Assembly: GCA_019914995.1 (NCBI GenBank)
Contig: CM034136.1
Location: 3,425,270 to 3,489,269, forward strand
Direction: 5' to 3'
DNA length: 64,000 bases
DNA from: Acanthochlamys bracteata
Lineage: Eukaryota > Streptophyta > Magnoliopsida > Pandanales > Velloziaceae
How positions within the stretch are numbered: the first letter of the stretch is position 1; each line of letters begins with the position of its first letter. Positions 37,101-48,400 of this stretch are shown here, one piece after another. The position numbers and the translations under genes are program-made. The notes under the pieces were generated by a model. It worked only from the letters and a program-made list of their open reading frames with translations. It did no database searches and had not been told where the DNA came from.

Positions 37101-38780
37101 TAGAGTTTGGTGGCTGCACATACAGTTTGCAGTGATACTTTCAATTATTAGATGGCTGTGGGACAAGAGTGTTAATCGTTTGACTTAATGATGAACATTA
37201 AATCCTCTACCTTTGTTTATGTTGGTTAGACATGTGATAGCTATGGTGTTAAATTTGGTAACCATGCGAGGTCTGTTGGTGTTGTTGGATGTGTGAGTGA
37301 GCCAAGAATAATCCATTGTCCACCATTGCTACTTAAGCTAACATAGTATCGAATTGATCTTAAGATCCTAATAAGGAAAGTTCAAGGCGGACATTTTTTC
37401 ACACTACTTAAAGGACCCTATCGCTAAATGAGGTCAGAATAGTGATACTAGTCTTTCTGTTGAACCTGAAATAGCAAATAGTTTGCATTATGCTTCGCAA
37501 ATATTCAAAGCAAGGAATGGGTAGACTTTCTGATTTTGTACATACAGCTGATAACCTGAATCTGTTTAGTACTTCAGAAGCTGTATGCGTCTTTACTCTG
37601 ATTTGTTTTGAAGATAAGTTACTTTTGGAGTTTGGAGCTTTTGCAAGTGATCCATACAATTTTTCAGATACTGTTGGATGTAGCAATCTTTTACCATCTA
37701 CCTTGATAAAGTGTAAACATCATACTATGTTAAAGAAGAACAATCTTTTATTATTATTATTATTATTGTTGTTGTTGTTGTTGTTTTTTTTTATTTATTA
37801 TTATTATTCTTATTATTATTGTTATTATTTATTTATTATTATTATTATTATTATTTTTTTTTTGCAGTATGTCATAAACCATCAAGCACTTTTATGTCTC
37901 TTGAACCTTTTGACTAACAACCATAAGAAGAGCATTAAGAAGGAAGCTTGCTGGACGATTTCTAATATCACTGCTGGAAATAAGGACCAGATTCAGGTAC
38001 TGTTTATTCTCCCAATGACAATTCAAACCATCTTTGTGACTATATATAGGCAGAAGATTTCCTTATGTTTTTTATTTAAAACAAAAAAAACAAGTTTTGC
38101 ATAAATTTCAAGCAGCAATACCCTATGATCCAGTAAACGAGGCATGTGCTTTCAGGATTTGTCCTTTTTTGTTGAATCTTACATCGTCAAATATAGGCTG
38201 TAATTGCTACTGGAATAATTGGCCCTTTGGTCCATTTGCTTCAAACTGCCGAGTTTGACATCAAGAAGGAGGCTGCATGGGCCATCTCAAATGCTACTTC
38301 GGGCGGTACTCATGAACAGATTAAGTGCGTATAACCTTCTGTATTATTAAAGTTCATTTTGGTTGAGTAAGTCAAGGCTCTCTTGAATTGCTGACTTGTT
38401 TCCTTGGTAGGTTTCTTGTAAGCGAGGGCTGTATCAAGCCTTTGTGCGACCTTCTTGTCTGCCCTGATCCGAGGATTATAACTGTTTGCATGGAAGGGCT
38501 TGAGAATATCTTGAAAGTTGGGGAGGCTGAAAAGGAAAAGGGCATTACTGGTGGCATTAATCTTTACGCGCAGATGATTGAAGATGCTGAGGGCTTGGAT
38601 AAGATAGAAAGTCTCCAAAACCATGATAATACTGAGATTTATGACAAGGCAATAAAGATTCTTGAGCAATATTGGTTGGAAGAAGATGACGCCTTACCAG
38701 AGGGCGATGCTGGTCAAGCAGGTTTTCAGTTTGGGAATGTGCAAAACCAGGTTCCCTCTGGAGGATTCAACTTCAGTTAA
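34197..38780 (+). CDS. Importin subunit alpha (karyopherin alpha)
   Basis: Ten exons with GT-AG borders and consistent phases: 34197-34400, 34487-34583, 35055-35146, 35213-35344, 35438-35623, 35710-35873, 35960-36038, 37868-37996, 38197-38324 and 38411-38780. They encode 526 residues, the normal family length. The protein binds nuclear localisation signals and links cargo to importin beta for nuclear import. Residues 1-75 form the basic IBB domain ([27 protein letters not shown]). Armadillo repeats follow, with the NLS-binding Trp/Asn ladder visible as [41 protein letters not shown] and [10 protein letters not shown]. The C terminus has [20 protein letters not shown], acidic residues and the usual GGFNFS ending. 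The start is the first ATG and gives the canonical [17 protein letters not shown]. Intron 7 is unusually long (1829 bp). All parts intact; which paralogue it is cannot be told. Confidence 0.96.
37748..37864 (+). repeat. ATT/GTT microsatellite and T-rich run in importin-alpha intron 7
   Basis: Runs of TTA, TTG and TTATT repeats end in a poly-T tract directly before the intron acceptor at 37866-37867. The tract therefore doubles as a very long polypyrimidine-like region. Confidence 0.85.
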
Positions 38781-41700
38781 AGGTGCCTCTAATTATATAG
38801 CAAGCCTTCTTAGATAGTCTGTAGTATCAAGGCTAACAGTTATATCTTTGGGTTTGTCTGAGAATGTAAAAATGAAGGATCTTGCACCATTGGAGAGACG
38901 AATGATTTTGTAAGCTAGGCAGCTTGCTTCTCCCAATTTGGACTATGTCAGTCTTGTGCTCATTAAAAGGATATGTTGGTCTGTCATTTTGGTTCTTATT
39001 TCTTTGCTTTTTCAGCAGAGGGAAAGCAGCCTCCTTGTGCACTTGATGGTGAAAGAAATGTTTTATTTGTCTTTCACCTGTATTGTGATGGTCTTGTTGA
39101 GGTTTAGTAGTCTAAGCCTTGTCCAGGTTTATTTCGCAAAAGTTATTTGATAGTTCTCAGGGAATGTTTCGGTTGGTTTGTTTTATAATATAAATGAAAT
39201 GGTTGTTGTTTGGTTTCTGATTATCTATATTATCCAGAATGCATATTCTTCATGTTCTTTGTATTAAATTGTTTGTTGTTTCTTTATAACTAGGCATTCG
39301 GTTGGGTCACAATTTTTGTAGTTGAGTTAATGACTAATGGCATGGTGAGTTCTTTTCATGGCAGTAAGAGTTAAGGTAATTTATGCATGCTTTCGATCAA
39401 GTGGTTTTGTGATAGTGATTTTTTAAACTTGTTTTGTTCCTTGAGAGCGCATGAATTGTTATTGCGTAAATCTCCTTGCTTAGCTATTTGCATCTTCATG
39501 GTGATTTCAAATTTCAAATTGCAAATCAATAGGCTAGTGTTAATGGAAATGCACTAATAAGCATTAAACTCTTGTGAACTTAACTATAGAACAGTTTGAT
39601 AGGGGGCTGTATTATATCCGGTATCGTAGGGTTGCGGTGTTGGTTAATTTGTGTTTTGTAACTACATTGTGGATCAAACTTTAATGCTAGGAGTATCCTG
39701 CTCGCCAAAGAATAATGTTCTGCTCCAGTTCTCAAGTTACTTTGAATGATGAATTTGTAATCTTGTGCCTATGAGTTAGAGATGTAACAAAAGGTCAATG
39801 CTGCATCCTACTTCTGTCTATGTACAAAGTATGGCTTTTATGGAGCAGTATATGTATTTATTTTTGTATAAATAACTAGCTGAACACTTAAACTAATAAC
39901 ATCCCCGTTGAGGTTATATTCTTGCCAGTTTTACAGGCTTCAATTATGAAATCCGTTCTGCAATTTTATCTTGTTTGTTAATTCTTCGATATTGTTTCTG
40001 TTTCTTAAAAAGACTTTTAGAGTCTGTTGATACATTTCTATTGGAGTTAGGATAAATGGTGTCTGGCATATTCAGAAGGTATGTATGTTCAGTGGTTTTG
40101 CTTCCAATAAGTAATTGTTTTGATTGGAAGTATTTGTTGGTGAATTATTAGCCTGTTATTATGAGCTCTTTCCTCCTGTTAAAAAACTTCATTACTAATG
40201 ATGATTCCCTTTACTTGAGCAGTAGACAATCTGCATGCTCTGTTCAGATGAATCTATTTCGAAATATACAGGGAAAGATTTCTTAGCTTGAAAGTTCTTC
40301 CAAACTATAATGATAGGCTTGAAAGGAGTTAGAAGCCAAATCTAACTTCAGGTGTGATGTAGACTTTGAAAGCTTTGAAGGGAAGAATAGATGTTTAACA
40401 TGAATGATTCATTCATTCTCTGAAAATCTACAAGCAATTGATAATTGTAAAGGGGACGAAAATGGGGCCATGATACCATTTCGCTTCAGAAAAAAAAACA
40501 CAACAGGGCACACCTTTGTTAAGTAGCAGTTTTCAACTTTCCAATTTGCCACCCACCTAACACAAGCATAATGCCATTCTAGACCTCAATTGGAAAGTTT
40601 GCGCATTCGGCAAACGTCGAAGCTTTTCGGAACAATTGGGGGGTCGGTGACATAGATATTACGTTAGTGTTGCTTCACCAGTATACATCGTAAAGCACCG
40701 GTTATCTGCACAACCTTCAGATTTGGCAACACAGGAAAAAAGAACAAGTTGTACACCAAAATACAACTACTATAAATGTATATTAAAAACATTATTTTAA
40801 TACTTTCAATGTTGGTAGGCGCTAGAAATTTTACGTTTTTTTCACTGTTGAAAATTTGAAACATGTCCATGAAATGAACAAATTTCTTGAAAGTGGAACT
40901 CGATTTTGCTAGAGGGCTGCAGCCTACAGCTGTGTCTCCACACTGTTGTGTTTATCTTTGGTATTATTATTAGAAGGGGCCACTGGCTCACATGCAATGC
41001 AATCCAAAAAGATACAGCCTGGAATTATTTATTTCTAGCAGCCGCCCAGAAGTCCCAACACATCTCTATGCTCAATCAATTCTAATAACGTTCACCTAGT
41101 TAAATCAAATTGTTAATCCTTTTCCAGCACATGGTTCATGATTGATGCAATTAAAACATTACTTCGAAAAATGTTTCTGACTTTGCGTTGCAAAATTGTT
41201 GTACTCAGAAACAAAAAATTACGTTTTCTATAGGCGAAAGAACTCTATTATCTTAGGTTGTGTAACTGAAATTCGCTCTAATAAATTTCAATTGAATAAG
41301 AGGATTGTGTAGAATTCACCTTGAGTACTACCTTCAACCAAGCTTAGTGGCTAAAATTTGAATCAAATTGTTTACTCGGGCAAAATTTTGAACAACTTGC
41401 ATGAGTTTTCAATTCATGAACTCAAACATCTCAGACATTATGGATGCATTTGTTTAGCAGAAAATAAATTATTAAAAATATATATTACTATAAATAATAT
41501 TATTTTTTTATATTTTATTAATATCATCGGTACTACATTCTTATTTTTATATTCTTTTCAGGTATATTAGGTAGAGATAAATTATCAGATGAGACACAAC
41601 TCATGTGTGTACTAAATCATTTTGACTTATATTATTAGGTAAGGCAAGAGTGTAAACTGTGTCACAGTGCCTATAGTTTCGTTTCTATAAAATTTCAATC

Positions 41701-41820
41701 TACTAAATTGACACATGTCAAACTCTTTGACTGAAAAGAAAAACCAAAAAGGAAAAGCTGAACCCAAAATAGCTCCGTGCCAACTCCGACCGAGCAACTT
41801 GCGCGTCGGCATCTTCTCCT
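38781..41820. other. Importin-alpha 3' UTR, then intergenic DNA
   Basis: The T-rich stretch just after 38780 is the expected 3' UTR; AATATAAATGAAA near 39187-39200 is a possible polyadenylation region. From about 39200 to 41820 I see no gene; the short frames at 40664-40870 and 41358-41570 are judged random. Confidence 0.4.
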
Positions 41821-41827
41821 TTGTTGC

Positions 41828-41844
41828 CACGTCATCCCCACGTG
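41828..41844 (+). promoter_or_regulatory. Paired ACGT-core elements (G-box/ABRE-like)
   Basis: CACGTC (41828-41833) and a perfect CACGTG G-box (41839-41844) lie 11 bp apart, about 190 bp upstream of the proline-rich protein start. Paired ACGT cores are known binding sites of plant bZIP/bHLH factors, including ABA-responsive ones; their role here is inferred. Confidence 0.4.
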
Positions 41845-41971
41845 CCATCGCTCTCACTTGAAAGCAAAACAAATCGCAGTAGAAAGTTAAAAATTATAAC
41901 TTAACCAAAAGTCAAGCTGAATTTACACTCTAATTCCACTCACTGCACAGAAAGAAGAGCAGAGCCTTTTT

Positions 41972-41978
41972 CTATAAA
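41972..41978 (+). promoter_or_regulatory. TATA box of the proline-rich protein gene
   Basis: CTATAAA lies 54 bp before the start codon, which would place transcription start near 42003. The site sits in GC-balanced promoter sequence. Confidence 0.55.
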
Positions 41979-42031
41979 GCCCTCGCTATAAGATCTCTCA
42001 TCACTCTTCTGCGCAAAACGATTTAGAGAAG

Positions 42032-42550
42032 ATGGGGAAACGCATTGCTATCCTCCCGTTTCCTGCGTTTCTCATCACCCTCCTTTTCTTCGCCGGCGTT
42101 ATTTCTCCGGCGATATCGATAACAATTAAAGACGCCGGCGGCCTTCCTGCATGTCAAATGTGTGCTTCATGCGACAATCCTTGTCCTGTATTTTCTCCTC
42201 CGCCACCTGTTTACTATTCTCCTCCGCCGCCGAGTCCGGTCTATTCACCGCCACCGCCGCCTGTAACCCCTTCATCTAACTGCCCTCCGCCGCCGAGTGC
42301 TATTACATACTACTCTCCTCCTCCGCCGGCATCCAGCGGTGGAGGTGGCGGCGGTGGTGCGGTTTACTACTACCCGCCACCGGCGACTCCACATGGGCCA
42401 ACTCCTCCGCCGCCGAATCCAATCCTTCCTTACTTCCCATTTTACTATTATAGCCCTCCCCCTCCTTCAGCCCAGTATGTTTCTTTATCTAATACATCAA
42501 GGTTAGTTCCGTCAATCTCAATTCTGTTCTTCTTGCTCTTCCTTTTATAA
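42032..42550 (+). CDS. Proline-rich extensin-like, probably GPI-anchored wall protein
   Basis: A single-exon gene of 172 residues. An N-terminal signal peptide covers about residues 1-29 (hydrophobic LITLLFFAGVI). A short cysteine cluster follows, CQMCASCDNPC. The middle, about 55-105, holds repeated Ser-Pro(4) extensin motifs: SPPPPVYYSPPPPSPVYS, then SPPPPPV and YYSPPPP. A glycine run of seven, a second Pro/Tyr-rich part (YYYPPPATPHGP, YYYSPPPP) and a strongly hydrophobic C-terminal tail (ISILFFLLFLL) complete it. The tail after a small-residue region is typical of a GPI-anchor signal. Family knowledge: SPPPP prolines are hydroxylated and arabinosylated, and Tyr residues can cross-link in the wall. 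This is inferred to be a small chimeric hydroxyproline-rich glycoprotein at the plasma membrane/wall interface; no specific function is known to me. The start is the first ATG after the TATA box. Confidence 0.88.
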   Translation: MGKRIAILPFPAFLITLLFFAGVISPAISITIKDAGGLPACQMCASCDNPCPVFSPPPPVYYSPPPPSPVYSPPPPPVTPSSNCPPPPSAITYYSPPPPASSGGGGGGGAVYYYPPPATPHGPTPPPPNPILPYFPFYYYSPPPPSAQYVSLSNTSRLVPSISILFFLLFLL

Positions 42551-45465
42551 GGAACTGTTCTGCCTCGAGATCCGTACTGGAGTTCAGATCAACTGCTCCT
42601 GCCACAAGTTGGGGGAAGATTTTAATGATTTTAGGAAAATGCTCTTCTCCGGAAAACGAGACTGCTTTCTGACTGTAAGAAAAATTGCGGTGCTCACTCT
42701 TCTAATGTAAGAAGAAAATCTGTAATTTTTTTTAATCTCCATTTCCGGTTATTTTCAATGTTGTACTATAATTATAGCTATAGATATTAACAAAAATAAA
42801 GGAAAGAAAGGGATAGTTGGTGTCTGTGTTGGTGAATGTGGAAACTTGATGGATTGGTGAAAGGATTGGATTGGTTGATTTAGCCAATTTCTTGTTCAGA
42901 ATTTACATCAATCAAATCTTATTACTAGAAATTGTAATCTATCAAATTTAATATTTCAATGTAAGCGTTCTACTTAACAATGTAAAATTGAAACCCTTTG
43001 GTCTACAAAGTCGGTTCACTTTTAAAGCATTGCTTTAATTGGAGTTTTTCCACATTGGAGCTTTTTGATCATTTGTGAAGGAGGAAAAAAAAAAGAGAGA
43101 TGTCGGCGAAGGGAATCTGGGGTTGATATTAATATTAGATTTTGATTGAATCGAATTATAATTTGTTATTATGGTGGGGCACTCCAGCTATGAAAAAAGT
43201 ATCAGCTGGAAGGGTAGTGGAGAAGTGTGAAAATTTTAGTAGTGGTGAATGGAAAGCACTAGTTTTGAGAGGGATGGTGAGCACATGTCGGTTGTTTCAT
43301 AGATAAGGAACTTCTATTAAATGAGTCAACTATGCTCTGCTGCTTGATTTCTCGGTGATCTATGGAAACCAGGTGCAAGTATGGGGGTGTTTGGCTTTGC
43401 TTTCCCTCAATCCAACTTTTCAATTCTCCATTTCACGTTTTTCAATACATATTTTATAAATATATAAAAAATTTATTTAAAAATTTAGAAAGTGTAGAAA
43501 AATTCTACGGAGTGAGATCTTTTTATTACATATTTTTATTATTTTTTTAGAAATAAAAAAAATAGAGCTTATTTTTCAAAAAAGACAAAAATACCTTTCA
43601 TTTCACAAAAGCTCCATTTCATAAGCAATCCCAAACGCCCCCTATATCTCAACTTTTAATGTGTTTACCCAGCAAATAATGTATTCGTTTTCTAGAATCT
43701 TCGGTTATTTTGAGTTAAGAAAAATTCGATGCGTCGCTGAAGCTTGTAGTCTGATGGTTATTATTTTCATTCACTTCAGTGGAAACCAGCACGTAGAAAC
43801 TAGATTCTAGTGGTTTCAATCACTATTGAATTATCGATTTGCTGTATGAGCAACAGTTGCCAGGAACTGCTTCCGGACACATTGCTCGTGCATGGAAGCC
43901 TCTATTGAAGAGTTCTGTTTAGAAGTCTTTGCTACGGTGGTCTGTCCTCGTACTTAAGCTCACCTCATTTTGCCGTAGGATATGTTGCTCTCGAACTAGG
44001 TAGGATTCTCTAGAACCCCAAGAATATGATTGCATGTTCTTTTCAAATCTGTAAACCAGCAGCTGCCACTGTCTTTAGTCATCTGAGCCAATCAGTGACT
44101 GAAAAACTAAATATGATGTGGCTATTTTTTGGAAAGCAGTTTTTCTCATTTCATGTAGTACTTCTATAGTTTTAAGTTCTTCAACAATACCAAGTAAGTG
44201 ATTGTTTCAAAATTCAGAAACTCTACTATCTTTCAGATTCACAGTTCCAAAAAATTCACATATTTTAAGTATTTATCTAACAAAAAATTTTATTTTTATT
44301 TTATTATTCAAGAACTCATCACTTTAATTTCAACTATTCATCATTCCATTTTTAAATAAAAATAATTAAATTGAGCTCCTAATATCTCAAAGATCTATAT
44401 ATGCTGATACTTTGTAAAAACAAGGGAACGACTCAGTACTTACATTCATGAGCCATCTGAACCCTACAGGATCGACTGCAAGGTGACGAACCACATCAGA
44501 GGGTTGAGTTGGTCTCCACATGTTATCTCATAATCCAAAACAAATGAATCTAACAGTTAATATCACTTATCCAAATTTTTAACAAGAACGCCAGTGAATT
44601 CAATCATTGCATAAGAAGAAAGGCCTGTTCTTGTCTGCACAAGTTGCAACGTTGTAACCCTTTCTTCAGAAATCCTTTTCTTATCACAACACTTTATCTA
44701 ATCTAAACTATCTCCTAAATCAAATATTCTATAAAACTATTCATAACTCATCACCATTTTCCTTAACCAATCACCAAATTTTGATAAAAAACTTACTGTA
44801 CATGATAAAATATATAAGACCGAATTTGAAGTTGACACGTCACGCTAATACAGATATTAATTACTCCACTTGTCACACGTAATTAACCTATCACTACCAC
44901 AGATTAAACAATTGGGCAAGTGCTTAAAAATAAAATAAAAAATTCAAAAAGTTTATTTTAAATTTTTCATTAAAAAAGTGATTTTGATCTGAAAATAATT
45001 ATACATAAAAAATTTTATGGTGTAAAAATTATCTATTATTTTCAAATTTCAAAAAAAAATTATTAAAAATAAAAAGTTAGGAGTAAAATTTTAATAAGCA
45101 GTAATAAGCACTGTCGAACAACACCATCAATGACCGGCAAAACAAGTTGATATTCTAAAGGAAAACAGATATCTAGTGGATCAGAAGATCGTTTCAGGCA
45201 CTGGATGGCCATAGTTGCGCAAATTTTGTAAGCCATGCTGAATGAACTTCTACTTGGGTGCTCTTCTAAGCATAAAAACAGGAGTTGCTGATTAATTAAA
45301 AAATGTCGGAGTTCACCGTGTAGTAAGACAATATCAAATTATGAGTAAAACAAGACAATCAGATTTTTTCTATTATTTACACTGCTTGTTAGAGGAGAGA
45401 AACAAATAATAATAATAGGAATAGACAAAAAACAACGGCAAAAGAAAATGCCAATAGCAAATTTC
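42551..45465. other. 3' UTR of the proline-rich gene, then intergenic DNA
   Basis: About 42551-42800 is a plausible 3' UTR. A family K repeat lies at 43383-43642. The remainder to about 45.1 kb is AT-rich with no gene. About 45120-45465 should include the apyrase 3' UTR, since that gene ends at 45466 on the minus strand. Confidence 0.4.
43383..43642 (+). mobile_element. Family K MITE, best-preserved copy
   Basis: 260 bp with inverted ends GGGGGTGTTTGGCTTTGCTT and, from the right, GGGGGCGTTTGGGATTGCTT, flanked on both sides by TAT (43380-43382 and 43643-43645). The 3-bp flank and GGGG-GTTTGG tip suggest a Tourist-like (PIF/Harbinger) element. The AT-rich core is shared with 4867-5131 (inverted), 23155-23405, and more weakly with 16480-16680 and 55260-55440. 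The open frame across it is fortuitous. Confidence 0.7.
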
Positions 45466-48400
45466 TCAAACCTTCATAATGTGGGACTCTGCTAGTGAAG
45501 AACTTAGGTCTTCTCTGGACTGCGATCTTCGGCTTTGAAGAATCGTTTGACCACGAAAAGGTGTCATGAATGATCCTACCCCACTGCCGAATTGCATCTG
45601 ACCTAAGCTTCCATAAGAATAACTATGTGACACACCGAGGCCCAGTGGGTGAAAGCAAGAATCGATAAGCTGAATGCCGCCGCTAAATTGATTCTGCTCA
45701 GAGCCAGCTGTTGTGGGGCTCAATGGTGTCTTTACTCTCCCATCACCTGAAATAAACAAGGTCATGAATCAACCACTTCTCATCGGACTGGAAATTCAGA
45801 TGCAAACTAAGTAACTTGAGCATATAGAAACAAAGTAAACATCGAGGTCATTAGCAAGTACCAAGTAAATTGATAATGGCTTCTAAAATAGGAGACCTAG
45901 AAAAATGACTGAAATTAATGCAAACACAAACTAGTTGGAAAGAAATCCTTTTATTGGTCTTATAGAAAATGGACCACAATAAAAAAATAGCATACTTTTC
46001 ATTGGTCCAGAGGAAATGAGTAAATGATCCAAAATACCATGCATCTTGATATATAACATCAAAATATAATGAAAGAGAGACAGATTATGATGCTCTAATA
46101 GTCCAATGTCAGGTCATGAATAACAATAGAATGAGCCCCATGCTAGTTATTCCAAATACTGATGAATAACTTTGAATAGGGCCTGGTTTCAACTTCAAGG
46201 GAGTGAAAATTTCCTTTTGAAACCTCTTCTCAAAGTCTGCCTTCTAGCATTCTTTTACTAAAAGATTTTAGTTTCAACTTTCATCTCAAACCGAAAAAAA
46301 AACATAATAATAATAAAAGAGAGAAAAAGCAAAAAAAGCACTGGCACTCGCAATGAAAGCAATTTGAGCAAAACAAGACATATTCAAGTTTATAATGCCT
46401 AAAGTCATACTAAAGTCAGGACTAAGTTTGAAACACCTATTAGGCAGCAGTTGTCAAAATTATAAGCATTAACTCAAAGATCTTAAGGCTACAAGGTATT
46501 GATCTTATCATTATGCATGCCTTAGCATGCTTGAAAATGGTCATTAAGCAGAGTCTGACAAGCTCCAAACAGCAGTATTTAAGTATGCAAGGAACAGTAG
46601 TAAATGGAGCACATGAGAGGGAGGTAGGGCTAGCATTGTAACGCTACTAACAAATAACAAATGAGAGTACGTTTAGAAAAAAAAAGCATGAAGCGTAGTG
46701 TGTTTTCTACTTGACTTTCCTTTCTCCGACCATTTTTTACCTCAGTCAAATGATAAGAAAAGAAGAAATAAGCTAACTCTCCTTTCATAACACTTACTTC
46801 CAACACAAGTTTACTTTCCTTGAAACATCTAGAATCCTCTCTTCATGTTTTATCCAAAAGCCTCTAGGCTCTCAAACCTCGTATCTTCACTATAGCATGT
46901 CAGCTAATTCACATAACATGATCATCAAAATTTTCCATTAAATAATGAGTTCAAAAGCCGAAATACTCTCGATTCCTCTAAAACCCAGAGGAGGTGAAGG
47001 TGGTTGTGAACTTGAGAACCATTTTGCATCTTGGTAGTGATTGGAGGTGAGGGACATCTTTGTCTACCGGAGTCGGTGGTGACCAGTAAACCTCAAAGGC
47101 AGGGATGGTGGTCAAGGAGAAAAAGACACGATCAAACAAAGTGGTAATGGTGAATTTAAATGCAAGAAGAGCAATGGCTGTGATAGCGAAGGCAGTGTCT
47201 ATGTATTTTGGCTTAGTGAAGAATGACGATTCTGGGCTTGGCAGCAGCAGGGTAACAACTGGTATTCTCGGGGGTGGTGCAGAAGACAATTAGGGTGGTA
47301 GAGAACTTAGCGGAGCAAAGAGAATGTCTGCATGTGGGAGGCGCTAGCTTCTTTCTTCTTGTACTTCTTTCTAAATAATCACATCCTAAAGTTAACTGAC
47401 TCATAGCGAAAAAAATTCTTAGTTCTCAGGTTCATTTAGTTGCAAGACACTATTAGAACTATGGAGACTATCAATGATACCATCAAGGTCTAGGCTAAAA
47501 GGGAGGCTAAATTTTGAAAATTTACTAAGACAAATATAACCTAAATACATGATTACCAGTGAACTATGGGCTTTTCCTTTCTTCAAACAATATTGCAGAA
47601 GTGTTTTACATATTTAGAAGGTTTTAACACACTGCATGAGGAATAAAAAGCACTAAATAAAGTCTTGTATTTTGCTATATTTATATATCAGTATAAACGG
47701 TAAGGTCATTTGATAAATGTCTAACAAACTTTTTAAGATATGCTCAGAAATATTGCCAACCTCACTTCTAGTCAAACCAGAAACCCATGTCCACGCCAAA
47801 CTAACCAGAAACCATTGAGCACGAACTCAAGTAGACTATGAAATTTAGATTACTTTCATAATTTTTTTTTTAATTTTGAGAAATGCATGGACAAGGGTAT
47901 ACTAATATTAACAGCAAAGATTCATTTCAGGCACAAATTTGTGAGAATTTAGCATATCAAAAGCCATTTAAGTGTTAAGAGGAAGCTTACCTGCATTAAT
48001 AGGGCTCCATCGTAAGCTAAAAGGAGATGCCATATTCATTTTACTAGCATTTGCGCTGTTATGCCTGAACAAAGGAATAAGTGATCTCATAAACAATCTT
48101 GGCTTCCAGTTGGTAACATATGACAATGCACAACATATAAGCGCCACTGAAACCAGAAGAAGAAGAAGAACCGTCGTTGGATTGACATTTCGATGGAGAA
48201 CCCAAAATCCTTGAATATCAATTCTGCTTGAAATTGCTTGTCCAGCCTCCAACACAGCTACCCCCAATGTCCATGTAGTGCTACCAGAACCAATAGCAAC
48301 TTTGCTGTCTGGTATGTGCAACCCATCCTTTAGTAGTGATACCATGTATGGCGCGCGAAAGCAGTACTGTTCTATAAAAGGTTGGGGAGCAACACTCCTT

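Noticed and set aside
41627-41872. 81-codon minus-strand frame
   Set aside because: It covers the promoter of the proline-rich gene, resembles nothing known and lacks any splice or promoter support.
43362-43550. Small open frame with a near-identical partner at 4965-5180
   Set aside because: The protein similarity follows from DNA homology of an AT-rich MITE; composition (F, Y, I, K only) and location in the repeat argue against a gene.
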